A stretch of 64,000 nt of DNA from Arctopsyche grandis (Eukaryota; Arthropoda; Insecta; Trichoptera; Hydropsychidae): the NCBI RefSeq assembly GCF_051622035.1, contig NC_135356.1, positions 434,001 through 498,000 on the forward strand, given 5' to 3'. The notes below the pieces were generated by a model. That model was not told the DNA's origin. It made no database searches and saw only the letters and a program-made list of their open reading frames with translations. Of the stretch, positions 32,557 through 44,709 are shown one piece after another. The first letter of the stretch is position 1. Every line of letters begins with the position of its first letter. Both the position numbers and the translations under genes were made by a program.

Positions 32557-33827
32557 GCAGATCTCACCAATACTGTTTATCAACTGTCGAATCAAATGGC
32601 CGCAATGTCAATTTGTTGCACTAATATGATGGCGAAGATGGACGAATTGAAGAAATAATTCCATATTGAATATAAATTCATTTTAAAATTGATTGATATA
32701 ATATGTATATGTATGTATTTATCATATTTTGCACAATAATAAACACACAAAATCTCCAAACCTTGTTTTTTGCACCGTTTTGACTAAATGTATTATACTA
32801 CGGCCTTTAGAAGTATTAATCTTAGTATAATATTAAAAAAAGTTTATTTATGTAGATGTTTTACTTTTAATTGATATTCATGTACATTATAAAACTACAC
32901 ATGTTGTTTGATGTTTTTGCAAGTTTCATTATAAATGAGAAAGTAGCGAAGGTCAATTTTCAATTGCAAAAGCACTATTTTAATTTGACTTAATTCATAA
33001 ATTGTTATTATTACTTATAGTTTTAATTGCTTTTGAAGTGAATCAGTGTTTTAACCATACAAAAAACAATGTAGCAAATTAAAAGTTAAACTCAAAAGGA
33101 CCTTGCCACAGTTTTCGAGCTACATATGTATGTAGAACTTCCAACATCGAGATGAAGATTATAATGGTGTACATAAGTATTCTGATACTTCACACATTAA
33201 AACATCATACATAAACACATAACAAATAATGAGATCTGACCGTCCCATGATTTTATCTATGTATTTGAGGAATATATGTACATATATAAGAAGGTCACAA
33301 AACAAAATTGAATAAATAAAGCAATTTCGATACAAATTGAGCGCAAATATAGGGAAATTTGCACACGACAAAAGTTCTAATTCCGGTTGTCGGATTTTGT
33401 TGGAAATTTTTTTAAATACTTAAAAGCACTATAATCACTATAAGTACATTAAATATCAAGAAAATAAAGATAATTTAAAAGGTCAAAATAAAACAATGGA
33501 ATATTGTTTTAAAGAAAAATACTACTTCCGGGGTTCGAATTTTGTCCAAAACCTTATCAGCTCTAAGTTATTACACAAAGAATACAAATTTTCAGCTTGA
33601 TACGTTCAGGGGTGTGCAATGACAACATATTTAACTTTTCTAAGAGGAAAAAATCCCACTTCCGGTTTATAAAATTAAATGATTTTTTTTTATTTTCTTC
33701 ACATTGATACAAGGATTGCACATGGATATTTTCGTGAAGATCACACATGTTTAAGGGGTGGAAAAAATTAGTGGAAGAAAAATCGAACAAGAGTATTGAC
33801 GGATGCTAACCAAATTTAATACATTAC
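32557..33827. repeat. Duplicated block, partner of 55617-57170
   Basis: It begins with a conserved reading frame, LADLTNTVYQLSNQMAAMS then MMAKMDELKK and a stop (about 32563-32658). Non-coding sequence then matches 55735-57170. The partner has an additional ~385-bp insert at about 56373-56755. Apart from the short coding tail I see no gene. The tail looks like the C-terminus of a protein with a coiled coil. Confidence 0.6.
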
Positions 33828-33869
33828 AAAAATACAAAAAGAAAAGAAAATTAAAATTGAATGAATAAG

Positions 33870-34791
33870 ACAGGGGAAAAGTTTGGCCAATAGATTTCAA
33901 TGGCTTACTTAAGTAATAATCTCTTCATTTGGCTTTGTGAAAAATCTTCGTTTTCTCTTTGTGTACTGCTTGCTGCTGGATTTTGCTCGGATCCAAGATG
34001 AAGTAGTGTTTGTACGTGTTGGCTCTGCGACACGGACTTGTGATGTATCCTCAGGCTCTGCTATTGATGAGTCTCGTTCCGTAGCAAGTTTGAAGTCTCC
34101 GCTTAGAGATTCTGGTAGTTGGATTTTTTGCTGGGTTTGAAGGATGAAAATCCACCTGGTCCACTTCGAAGTTGTCTATCTAACGGTTGTTCCTTCGTTT
34201 AGTAGTGATGTCCAGTTATTCAGCTTTATCCGCACCGCTGCCACCAATTTTATGTTACGGGGACGAGTAGGAGATGGTATATAAGAATATTATAGTCACA
34301 GATTTTGTCAAATGATTTTATTCTTTTAAATAGCAGTAAGTATAAACGACATTAATGTACAAGTTACTAGTCTCGAAGTGCCACCACAAGTGGTTAAATG
34401 AAGGGTCGACAGAGGTATTTATTCAATTTGCGGGATACATATTCAATTTAACCAATCACAGAGCATGGATACATATGTCTAAATCTGAAAATGACTAGAG
34501 TTTAATTTTGAAACAAAGTATTTTAATAACAATCTGGGGGAAGAAGTAATAAAACTTAATAGTAATAAACATATGTGTGAATTACAGGGGTTAAGTAATA
34601 AGTATGCTAGGGGAGAAGTCAATAAATTGTAGTCGTAAGTCCATGGCAAACGTTAAAAGTGGAGTTAAAACAATATCTAATAATTTAATAATGTGCGTGG
34701 ATCTAAGACAATAATAACTTAAAATCTGGATAGAAACATACGTTGGCAATAAAGACCTTTGTGGGGTTGACAATTATCAATTAAGTTGACA
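33870..34791 (-). mobile_element. LTR retroelement fossil, second copy (LTR 34253-34791 plus gag start)
   Basis: Same fragment as 8490-9343: an LTR with TGTCAACTT...GTAACA ends read on the minus strand, then the leader and the first part of gag. It arrived by segmental duplication, not by its own insertion. Broken; most of the element is absent. Confidence 0.65.
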
Positions 34792-35293
34792 ATGGATCCG
34801 TCTTTTCTTTACATATGACCATTGATTTTGAGACACGCATAGATGTCTTGGAAGTTCCAACCTGTATAAGAGCCGTCTAGTGTGTTAAAATTTTATAAAT
34901 TGGTTGAAAATATTACTAAATGTATACTTTACCAAATTCAATAGATGGCAGCAGTCAAAAAAATTCAATATAGGCTAAAATAATTTATTAAATATTACAA
35001 CTTATATTTATAGTCGAAAACGCGATAGCAAAATCCGCAAAAAAGCAACCGCGTACAGGGCATGTTCGCTAAATTTGGTGACGCGGGCAAAGTTCAGTTA
35101 ATAGACGTAGCAAAATTTCATCCAATAAATATAACGCAAGCCAAACAATAGATTTGTGTATTTAATTTTCAATTACCTTTACTCTCAAAACTATTTAAAT
35201 AAACTGCAATGAGAAGAAATGTCATGAGAAATGCACGCATGCAGCCACAATGTAAAAATTTTAACAGTATTTATATAACAATTTTTTTTATAT

Positions 35294-36142
35294 TTATTCC
35301 AGTATGCAATTTTTTTTATGTTTCTCGAGGTTAGATTTTTGAATAAATGATTTTAGACAAATTTCCCACTTGTATGGCTTTTCCCATACAAGTGGGAAAT
35401 GTGACAAATGTGACACAAATGTACTTCTGTGAATAAATGATTTTAAACAAATGTCACATTTGTGTGGTTTTATCCCAGAATGCATTTTTCTATGTTCCTC
35501 GAGGTGAGATTTTTTAGAAAATAATTTTAAACAAATTTCACACTTGTATGGCTTTTCCGCCGTGTGAGATCTCAAATGTTTGACAAGTGTATATTTATGA
35601 ATAAATGATTTAAAACAAATATTACATTTGAACAGCTTCTCTCCAGTGTGTAATCTTTTGTGTAACACGAGTTCGGATTTATTGGGAAATGGCTTTAAAC
35701 TAATTTCAGTATTTTTTCGGTGAATTGTTGATAGTGAAGGCTCATCGTTCCAAATAAAATTCTGCAGGCTTGATCTTCAAGCCATCGTCTAGCTTCAGTT
35801 GAGACGTTTCGTGGCTTCGAAGACAAACTTTTCGAAAGGCGGTCAACGATTCCAGATTGGTTTTACACGGCAGACACACCGTGTCTGGCAACCCATCGCC
35901 TCTTTTAACCTGCAAGATGAAATGAAAAAAAAGTAGGATTCAGCGGTGAGAAGAGTTTGGTCCACAATAGTTGTAACCTGTAACCTGTAACCAGCACCGA
36001 CCTGAATTTGACAGCAGGTCCGAATGCTTTGCTCCAGACGCTCTGGATGAAGATCGCCCTGGAAGATGGAAACGGAGGACTCGGCCGGAGCTGGTCCAAG
36101 ACAAAGCCTGCACTCCATCGTCCCTGCACTCACCGTCTCCAT
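35294..36142 (-). pseudogene. ZAD-C2H2 zinc-finger gene D2 (decayed)
   Basis: Exon 1 36002-36142 (METVSAGTMECRLCLGPAP) and exon 2 from 35909 down, as in D1, with the same frame-breaking 14-bp deletion between ZAD and fingers. The fingers (35294-35668) are as in D1 except that the end of the third finger and its linker are replaced by a quasi-palindrome (35361-35400), giving SHLSHFPLVWEKPYK, so that finger has lost its normal second His spacing and linker. The YKWEIC defect is shared with D1. Almost surely non-functional. Confidence 0.8.
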
Positions 36143-38253
36143 CGTGACAGCAACCAGACGACTCGACTTCGCCTCGCTATTTTTTTTTGGTCTAAATTTG
36201 GCACTAGTTATACCAGAGAAATATTAGGCCACAAATTATTTGGTTGTTTTATAATTCCAAAAGTGGTCTGTAAAACGGTTCGGTGATTGCTAGTCATATG
36301 TGAACCAGTCACAGGACAACCGGTCACACTAAAACTGGTCACACCCTAAAATCGGTTAACCAGTTTTCTCGTGGCCAGTTTTAGTGTGACGGGTGATCAC
36401 GTGTGACCGATCTAGAGCGACCGGTTGTCCTGTGACTGGTTCACATATGACTAGTAGTCCGTTTACCCTGTAAAACAATGAAAAATTTATCAGTAATTAA
36501 TTATAAACTTGATCAGTAACTTATTCTAAATAATCAGTAGAATATAATAAACGATCAGTAATGTATTCATTTTTGTTCAGTAAATAATTATTTAATAATA
36601 AAATATCAAGTATCAAGTATACATATTTACATATATACTCGATACTTTATAATATATTGTGGCGGCTCGCTATACGACATGGTCGAGTTTGGTCACCTTC
36701 GTGCGAGTGGGGACCAACTCGATTATGTTCGGAGCTAGCCACCTCACTCTGCCTTCAGCTGTCATAAATAAAACACGTGCATTCAACATGCCAGTCGTCT
36801 CATTCGTTCATCCCCCATATTCCAGGGAAAAAAATCAAAGTCGACGGAGTCGTATATGACCCTTTGGGCTAATGACACATATTTTTTTCCAGAGAATGCA
36901 AATAAGCAATAAGTCCTACTGTATTAGAAACATAAAGATAAATAAAAAATATGTAAAAATAAAAAAACTTACGTATGTTTTCTATTCGACATATCTGCAA
37001 CTTAATATTAATTAGCAAATGCCATTTTTTACGAGATTTGGGCAGTTTTGAGCAATATTTGGGCAATTTTCCTTTGTGACGAATTTTCGTATGACAGGAC
37101 ACCGCGCGAGCGATTTTTGTAGCGACGGTTAGGCTGGTAGCGATTCACATTTGGGATGTAATCACCGAATCGCCATATTTAAACAGAAAACAATTTCATC
37201 ATAACGAAATGTGATTATTTACAGACATAAGTATGCTTGTGACAGCTTCAATATGTTTCGAAACCTTACTGCGTTGAAATTAATCACGATTTATAATTGA
37301 TCATGACAAAGATGATTTAGAAATTTCAGGCATTGGTTAATATTTTAAACATATCTTACAAAAGTTCACGTTTTACAGTATAAGTAAAAGATTATAAATA
37401 AACAACAAAATCAATATTGCCATTGGCTGGAAAACGAACGATGGCTAAGGGCGATAACCCGAGACATTTCTATTTATGGGACACATTCTATATATTCTAT
37501 ATATAGTATTGAAATTACCAGACATCGGATCAATAGCTGGAATTTTGATTTCCTGCCAGTGCGAATATTACTTTCCATAATGTTTACATCGTATGTCAAT
37601 TTTATTAATTCGACAAGTATTATTTCATTATTTATAAGTAATATGCAAAACACAAATGAGTTTCTATAGACTGGGACACTGGTCAACACACATTTTTGTT
37701 CTAAAATTTAAATGCTCGACGTTTTTTGACCAAGTTCACTTGTTTCACCAAGTTTGTCTCGATGATTCTTTTCAATTTAGTTTTCTAACTCTAAATCTAT
37801 TAATTATTAGCTCATTAACATAAACTAAACTACAGTTAATAAATCTAAAATCGAATTTTTCGTGTTTTGGTGTTATCAAAATTTATTTTATTCACTAATT
37901 CATATTATATTGTTAATATGCTTAAATTTGATGATCGGTATTTATAATATAAACCGCTTTTCTAAACGTGTGGGGGGGGGGGGGGGTTTAACTAGCGGGA
38001 AGTTGGGAAAAAAAAGGTTTTTTTCCCTACGATGCAGCGGTCGGCGTTTTTTTCAATTCCCCGCTAGTTAAGCCCCCCGCACCCCTCAATTAGTGACGAC
38101 AAGATCTCCGCAATCGACCTTTCGTACTTAGAAGGTAACAACCTACTGAGAGAAAGTGTGCATGCGCCATGTATTTTGCATGCGCCAAAAGGGAGACCAG
38201 TACATACTCACTTAATTTGCACGAGCAGGATACAACAGGAACAAGAGGAAAAG

Positions 38254-38449
38254 CCTAAAAAAAAGTTGAAATTTCCTACTTTTCCACGAAAATCGCGGAT
38301 ATTGTATATCTGGCACTCGAACTCTCGTTAGTATGATATTTCGTATGGGTGCCAGATATTCCGTGATCGGGATTTTAGTGAAGTGTGCGGAATAATCACC
38401 GAACCATGACGACTTGAGCTGTGTTCTTTAGACCAAATTTCACTAGAGG
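38254..38449. other. Upstream region of gene E
   Basis: It contains GTGCCAGATATTCCGTGAT and AATAATCACCGAACC, similar to 29490-29565 in the hAT-flanked block, so it is probably part of a dispersed repeat. No gene. Confidence 0.35.
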
Positions 38450-38476
38450 ATGAATTGTATCGAGCGTCAATTCCCA

Positions 38477-40212
38477 ATGCAGTGCAGACTCTGCTTGTCT
38501 TCTGGTCCAGCCGAGGCTTTCGTCTCCATCCATGGAAATCCTCGGTCACATTTGCTGGTCCTGCTGTCAGCTGCAGGTCGTTTACCCTCACATTTACCTC
38601 GTGAATCTGATCAATATGTTAAAGATAAAGCCAGCCAAACAAATGTATGTTAACGATCTCGTGAATTTCACAATAAACGGAATCCATAATATTCGAAAAG
38701 AATCCAAATTGAATATATGTATGTATTAAATCGATAAATTGTTGAAATTTGTAATCACTTTTTAATTCCGTTTAATAAACAGCTGGTTTAATAAGCGTAG
38801 GTATAATAAGTCTAACTCAATCACAATCAATTACACAATCTCGAGATTTAAATATTGACGAAAGATCGCTTAGCACTCTTGTTTCCGAGTTTACTTATTT
38901 CCGATTACGTTTACATACTGAAGTGAAATAAATTTTTAAAGCAGTTTGCAATGGAATAATTTACTGTACATATTTCGTTGTGGATTATATTTATATTTAA
39001 TATTAGTGTTTCTAGAAAAGTTTTAATTGTGGCTTCAGTCCTTATTTTAACCAGGATTTTTCGGTTTATTTGAACAGTTAGGTTAAATTACCCGGTTTGC
39101 CATCTGAATTAATTTTAATATAAACCTTTCGTATTTGCAGGTCAAGAAAGACGAAAAGTTGCCAGATACGATATGTCGTCCTTGTAACAACAATCTGGAA
39201 TTGCTCATTAGTTTTCGAAAAGTTTGTCTTCGAAATGATGAAATTTCGAAACTGAAGCTAAACAGGCATCTAATTATCAAGACAGAAGAAGATTTAATAT
39301 TGGAAAATGAGTCTGATGTTAGTTAATTCGCCACCAAACGTTAACAACACCCATGTCAATGATCAGATGAAGGACAATTTATATAAATGTGATATTTGTT
39401 CAGAATCGTTTACTTACAAATCACAACTGACGATACACAAAAAAACTCATGGGGAAAAACCATACCAATGTGACATTTGTTTAAAATCATTCACTCGAAA
39501 ATGTAGATGTGTAAAACACAAACTAATTCACATGGGAGTAGAATCAAATAAATGTGAAATTTGTTTAGAATCGTGTACTAATAAAGCCAGCCTTATAAAA
39601 CATAAAAAAACTCATGCTGTGGAAAAACAATACGCTTGTGACTATTGTTCAAAATCATTCTTTAGAAAATATTCCCTTGGAATGCACATAGCAACTCATA
39701 ATGCAATAAAACCATACAAATGTGACATTTGTTCAAAATTGTTTTCTCACATAGCCTGCCTTACGAGACATAAAATAATTCATACTGCGGAAAAACCATA
39801 CAAATGTAACATTTGTTCAAAATCGTTTGCTCAAAATGCCTACCTTACGTCACATAAAAAAACTCATACTGAGGAAAAACCATATAAATGTGACATTTGT
39901 TTGAAATCATACTCTCAAAAAAAGTATCTCCCTGAACACATTAAAACTCATACCGGGATAAATCCATATAAATGTGACATTTGCTTAAAATCATTTCCTC
40001 AAAAAAAGAGGCTCACGACACACACAAGAACTCATACTGGGGAAAAACCATATAATTGTGATATTTGTTTAAAATCATTTGCTCTCAAATTCACCCTCAA
40101 GAAACACCAAAGAACGCATACTGGGGAAAAACCGGGCAGGCGTAAACTCGGTGACACAAACTCGAAGACGCCAAAATCCACAACGGCAATTTATAAACGG
40201 CACACTCAGTGA
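38477..40212 (+). CDS. Diverged ZAD-C2H2 zinc-finger gene E, nine fingers
   Basis: Exon 1 (38477-38576) encodes MQCRLCLSSGPAEAFVSI and ends at CTGCAG|GTCG. A long intron (about 560 bp against 80 in the paralogs) ends at TTTGCAG, 39140. Exon 2 starts VKKDEKLPDTICRPCNNNLE. Exon 1 is 100 nt instead of 114, so ZAD halves do not join in frame, and the exon-2 frame stops at 39326. The finger frame 39307-40212 is open for 301 codons with its own ATG and encodes nine C2H2 fingers, from YKCDICSESFTYKSQL to YNCDICLKSFALKFTL, then a basic tail (PGRRKLGDTNSKTPKS). It may survive as a finger-only protein starting at 39307, or be a pseudogene. It is more diverged than A-D, hence older. Confidence 0.65.
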
Positions 40213-40629
40213 TGGCATATGAAATCCATACGTCAAAGTGAAAGTTGGCACCGAAAATGATTTCGGTGGAAATGTGGGTTTTTAAGAACATTATATGTAC
40301 ATTAGTTAATTAGAAGAAAATTTATATATCAGATAAATATATGTACATGAATCTTTTAATTTTAAAATATACATAGTTGTAATTATATGTACCACGAAGA
40401 TTATCTTTAATATTTAACCGATTTTATCATTAAGCTTATGTATGCGATAGCTGCGACCAGCTTCTTCATAATGTCTTCGTCAATGGAAATATGTTGATGT
40501 CTCACACTTTCTTAATTTAATTCACACGTTTGTGTATCAGATTTCAGAGCTAGTAATTAAGAAATGCCATTAAATGATTTGTTCAAAAGTTAAACACTTT
40601 CCATTAAATTTACTTCCTTTCTGAAATAC
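40213..40629. other. Spacer downstream of gene E
   Basis: AT-rich; nothing recognised. Confidence 0.45.
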
Positions 40630-40881
40630 TTACAATACATTAAATTCCACTTCAAGCAAATTATCTGATCTGATATCGATCAACTCTTCTTGGGCTGTCC
40701 ATGTAATATGATCATATTTTAAGGACTTGGCAAATGGTGTTCTTATCCAAATGTTCCTTTCATCCTCATTCAAGTTTGGGAAATATTTCCTTAAATATAT
40801 ATATATATACATTTTCTCCACGAGAAATCATACGGCTCCCCAGGGGGTCGTGACCCCCAATTTGGGAAGCACTGGTATAAA
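40630..40881 (-). mobile_element. hAT element end with transposase fragment
   Basis: On the minus strand it starts CAGTGCTTCCCAAATTGGGG then GTCACGACCCCCTGGGGAG, a classic hAT terminus. Next comes a frame containing FPNLNEDERNIWIRTPFAKS then AQEELIDIRSDNLLEVEFN, as near the C-terminal part of FAM200/ZBED-type hAT transposases. The region between the terminus and this block has been deleted. Dead fragment. Confidence 0.7.
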
Positions 40882-41994
40882 GAACTGCAACGTGTAATCT
40901 GTAAAAAAAAATGTGAACGAAACATATAACAACATATAGACAAAATTAAAAAAAAAACCTTTTATGCACAGTAATAAATAAGTAAAGATTTATTATGTTT
41001 TCAACACATTATACATAAACATATTCTTGAATATATGTAATATAAAAAAAAATTGGCGTTCAACAACATTCAGTGAATCATTGGGATACTCCTCGGTGCC
41101 TCCACATACATACATACACTAATCCGTCAAAAACTGCAGCCATCGAGCCTGATCGCTTATATTTCATCGGGAGCAATTGAGCTCGTAGCTTTGAGATAAG
41201 ATCCATGCACCAGACCTATATTTTCATGTTTCGTACATACATATATAAAACATTGCTAATTGTTGAATATCAGTAAATTGAGTAATTGTTGAATATGAGA
41301 AGTGAAAAATATGGAATAGTACAAGTGATATTGTTTCGAGTTGCTGACTATCACCGATTTAATTACCAATGTATTGATAAGTAAGTAATATGTATGTACA
41401 ATAGAACCACGATTATCCGTATTGTTAAAAACAAACACAAAGTTTACGATTTTGCTGCTTTCAAATGCATAACATAAAAATTCTAAAATATATATGTACC
41501 TAAATCTAAATTACAGGGACAAAATTAAAAAAAAACCTTTTATGCACAGTAATAAATAAGTAAAGATTTATTATGTTTTCAACACATTATACATAAACAT
41601 ATTCTTGAATATATATTATTTGGTTTGATTGCTTGAAATACTTTTTATTATTACGAAATTATGTTCACAATACATATTATATCTATTTTAATAGCTACTG
41701 ATCTACTGATCATTTTCTATTTTACAATTTTGTTTTATTTTATTTGGTTAGTAATCATAGTATTATATTATTCTAATTTTAATGCACAGCCTAATAGGAA
41801 AAAGAGCTCAAAAACCTATTTACAATTGAATATATATATATTATAATATGGCAACGTCCGAAGCTGAGAAACGAAAACGACCTTCTTTTTTACATATAAT
41901 TACTAGTCACCGGAGCCTGAGGGGGCCGTGTATTGTTCAAAGGTTGTAAATGCATTGTTAAAGGTATGCCGAACAATGGATAGCACTGTGACTA
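40882..41994. other. Spacer with two dispersed-repeat copies
   Basis: Copies of the ~110-bp repeat (CCTTTTATGCACAGTAATAA) are at 40955-41040 and 41515-41620. 41855-41905 resembles 22650-22720 in complement. No gene seen. Confidence 0.45.
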
Positions 41995-42465
41995 TCCTAC
42001 CTCTAATAATTACTATTGTTACAAGTGAACATAAATAAAGGATCCTCTTAGTGTAAGTACACAATCAGTGTTTTCATAGACCTCCCCGCTGTACATTTAC
42101 ATTTATAGGTGAATTAAGATTTGTGATTTGTCAAAGTGATTGCCAAAACGCAAAAGCGATTGCCAACCTTGTCGGCGTGGCTAGAGGCTAGAGAGCGTCA
42201 GATGAGCTGATTCTGATGAGATGCCCGCGAACTCTTCGCGAAGACCACAAACAACGGCCACGGCCACGAGGGGCTTTGGCTCGAACATATGTCTAGTCGA
42301 TAATAATAAAAATTTCGTAAATAAAAAGTATTTGAGAATATTTTTGTTTGTGTGACCAATTTTAAATTTTTGGGTGTGACAAGTTTTCTCGTGACCAGTT
42401 TTAGCGTGTGACCAGTTTTTTCACATTTCAGGTTCACATTTGACTAGTAATCACCGAACCGAACT
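41995..42465 (+). repeat. Repeat arm plus GGTCAC units, inverse of 22015-22680
   Basis: CAAGTGAACATAAATAAAGG, then GAACTCTTCGCGAAGACC, ATATGTCTAGTCGATAATAA and finally GTGACCAGTTTTAGCG and TTGACTAGTAATCACCGAAC. It holds the unoccupied target site of the hAT insertion at 29321 and only about three GGTCAC units. Confidence 0.6.
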
Positions 42466-42939
42466 TACACGATGTATGCCAAAGCGGTCGTTCACGGCAT
42501 TTTACACTTTTGCGTCTTAAAATAAAGGGATCACTCAGGCCGGTCGTAAAATCTTTCGTTACGCTTGGTTAGATGTTGGTGATGAATTTTAAGAAAGTCA
42601 CACGAAATTAAATCAGTTCCTTTTGGAGTTTTGACGGAACAACATCGAACGCTTTACTAGTTGCAGATATGTCGAATAGAAAACATACGTAAGTTTTTTA
42701 TTTATCTTTGTTTCTAATACAGTAGGACTTATTGCTTATTTGCATTCTCTGGAAAAAAATATGTGTCATTATCCCAAAGGGTCATATACGACTCCGTCGA
42801 CTTTGATTTTTTTTCCCTGGAATATGATATATGTAAACGCAATTTCTCTTATTCATATTATACAATTTTACTACTGCAGAGATACTGGAAGAAATTGATG
42901 ATTGGGATCCCTTTTAAGAAACAATAACAAGATTTTTTT

Positions 42940-43137
42940 TCGCTCGTTATAATATTTCTCTAGTTGTAAATGCGTATCGTCGTAATTCAACACATCAACG
43001 ATGATCTCGTTTCAGCTCAATCTCGCTCTTTAGCTTAATTTTGATATTTAATTTAATTTTTATTTCAATATTTTGTACGCTACTGGTTTTAAAAGTTGGC
43101 CTGTGGGCCGTTCTTTGGCTCGGTGCGTACGCACCAG
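42940..43137 (-). mobile_element. Harbinger-like MITE, one end only
   Basis: It ends GGCTCGGTGCGTACGCACCA and carries the GTACGCTACTGGTTTTA and AATATCA-type AT-rich subterminal sequence of the family. Truncated on the left. Confidence 0.65.
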
Positions 43138-43374
43138 GACGCGCACGTCACTCGCTATGTGCTCGGCAATTTAACTCGACTTTCAAATTCGCTTCGCTTA
43201 TGTTTTATTGTGTAAATATTCAATTGCAACTAGTGTTGGGCCCGTTGATTTCAACGGGTGGTTTCGAAAAGGAATTGAAACTCGAATAAAAATAAAGTTA
43301 AAGATATTGAATCGACTGGTTTCGGAAAGAAATTGATGCACGAATTACGAAGTGACTACGTTTTGTGCATCGCC
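43138..43374. other. Leader of the compound satellite
   Basis: It contains GTGTTGGGCCCGTTGATTTC with an inverted TCAACGGG, and two similar units GGTTTCGAAAAGGAATTGAA and GGTTTCGGAAAGAAATTGAT about 60 bp apart. It may be the conserved head of a satellite-bearing repeat. No gene. Confidence 0.4.
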
Positions 43375-43722
43375 GACCTCCTGCCGCCTTTGCCCCCGAT
43401 GCCTCCGTCGCTCCTGGGCCTTCGGCCCCAGCGCCGCCGACGCCTCCGGCGCCCCCAGCACCCCCGATGCCTTCGGCACCCCGGGGGCTTCGCCCCCAGC
43501 GTCTCCGATGCCTTCGGCATCCCGTCGCCCCCAGCGTCCCCGATGCCTTCGGCACCCCGGGGGCTTCGCCCCCAGCGTCCCCGATGCCTTCGGCATCCCG
43601 GGGGCTTCGCCCCCAGCGCCGCCGACGCCTCCGGCGCCCCCAGCGCCCCGATGCCTTCGGCACCCCGGGGGCTTCGCCCCCAGCGCCGCTGACGCCTTCG
43701 GCGCCGCCAGCGCCCCCGGCAA
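43375..43722. repeat. GC-rich minisatellite made of hairpins
   Basis: The unit, about 40 bp, is GATGCCTTCGGCACC followed by CCGGGGGCTTCGCCCCC and AGCG. It is repeated about seven times with length and base variants. Each unit holds two potential hairpins, GATGCC-TTC-GGCATC and GGGGGC-TTC-GCCCCC. All six frames are open, which comes from the repeat and does not indicate genes. Confidence 0.85.
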
Positions 43723-44150
43723 TGAAAAAAATGAAAAAACTGAAAAAATGAAAAAAATGAAAAAAATAAAAAAACTGAAAAAATGAAAAAAATGAAAAAA
43801 ATGAAAAAACTGAAAAAATGAAAAAACTGAAAAAATGAAAAAAATTAAAAAAACTGAAAAAATTAAAAAAATTAAAAAACTGAAAAAATTAAAAAAATTA
43901 AAAAACTGAAAAAATGAAAAAAATGAAAAAAATGAAAAAACTGAAAAAATGAAAAAAATGAAAAAACTGAAAAAATGAAAAAAATGAAAAAACTGAAAAA
44001 ATGAAAAAAATGAAAATTATGAAAAAAATGAAAAAAATTAAAAAAACTGAAAAAACCTGAAAAAAACTGAAAAATATGAAAAAACTGAAAAATATGAAAA
44101 ATATGAAAAATATGAAAAATATGAAAAAAATGAAAAAAATGAAAAAAAAT
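43723..44150. repeat. A-rich GAAAAAATGAAAAAACTGA array
   Basis: About 430 bp of 8-10 bp units (TGAAAAAA, CTGAAAAAA, TTAAAAAA), strictly purine-biased on the plus strand. Confidence 0.9.
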
Positions 44151-44184
44151 TTTTGTTCCCCATACTGGTTGACGGTTGATCGTC

Positions 44185-44312
44185 CGTCACATATATACAA
44201 ATATATATATATATACACATATATATATATATATCACATATATACATACAAATATACAAATATACATACAAATATACAAATATACATACAAATATACAAA
44301 TATACAAATATA
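44185..44312. repeat. (TA)n and ACAAATATACAAATATACAT microsatellite
   Basis: Short TATATA runs, then units of ACAAATATAC and ATACAAATATAC. It continues the compound satellite after a 30-bp unique stretch (ACTGGTTGACGGTTGATCG). Confidence 0.9.
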
Positions 44313-44496
44313 TTTAGCGACAGTCCGTTTTTATATATATTATTATTATTATAACGAAATTGTTTTTTTGTTTGTTTTACTGCATTATTTCAATAAAGAA
44401 ATGAAAAAGCTATTAGCTTGTGTTTTTATTTTATTTCTTTTCTATATAAATATTACAATATAAAGTATCAAGTTATATTGCAATTATCAAGTATAT

Positions 44497-44709
44497 TGTG
44501 GCGGCGCGCTATACGACATGGTCGAGTTTGGTCACCTTCCAGTTATGGGGGATGAACGAATGAGACGACTGGCATGTTGAATGCAAATGTGTTTTATTTA
44601 TGACAGAGTTGAAGGCAGAGTGAGGTGGCTAGCTCCGAACATAATCGAGTTGGTCCCCACTCGCACGAAGGTGACCAAACTCGACCATGTCGTATAGCGA
44701 GCCGCCACA
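44497..44709. mobile_element. 213-bp element with ~43-bp inverted ends
   Basis: Starts TGTGGCGGCGCGCTATACGA and ends as the complement (TCGTATAGCGAGCCGCCACA). The inverted ends extend through GGTCGAGTTTGGTCACCTTC. ATAT flanks both sides. It is a small TG...CA-ended non-autonomous element or a foldback formed from one end of the 11188 element. Confidence 0.6.

Larger units (their letters stand above)
33828..38253 (+). repeat. 4.4-kb segmental duplication, copy 2
   Basis: Direct copy of 8387-12813. Differences include a 70-bp deletion near 37940, expansion of the G-run at 37972-37986 and a local hairpin conversion in D2. Confidence 0.85.

Noticed and set aside
33520-33560. Possible tRNA T-arm (GGGGTTCGAAT)
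   Set aside because: No acceptor stem, anticodon arm or A box is in place around it.
43298-43786. Several long overlapping frames in all six readings over the GC-rich array
   Set aside because: They arise from a stop-free GC-rich tandem repeat; no start context, domain or splice signal supports a protein.
43898-44307. Phe-rich minus-strand frames
   Set aside because: Translation of the A-rich GAAAAAATGA array and the TA/CATA microsatellites.
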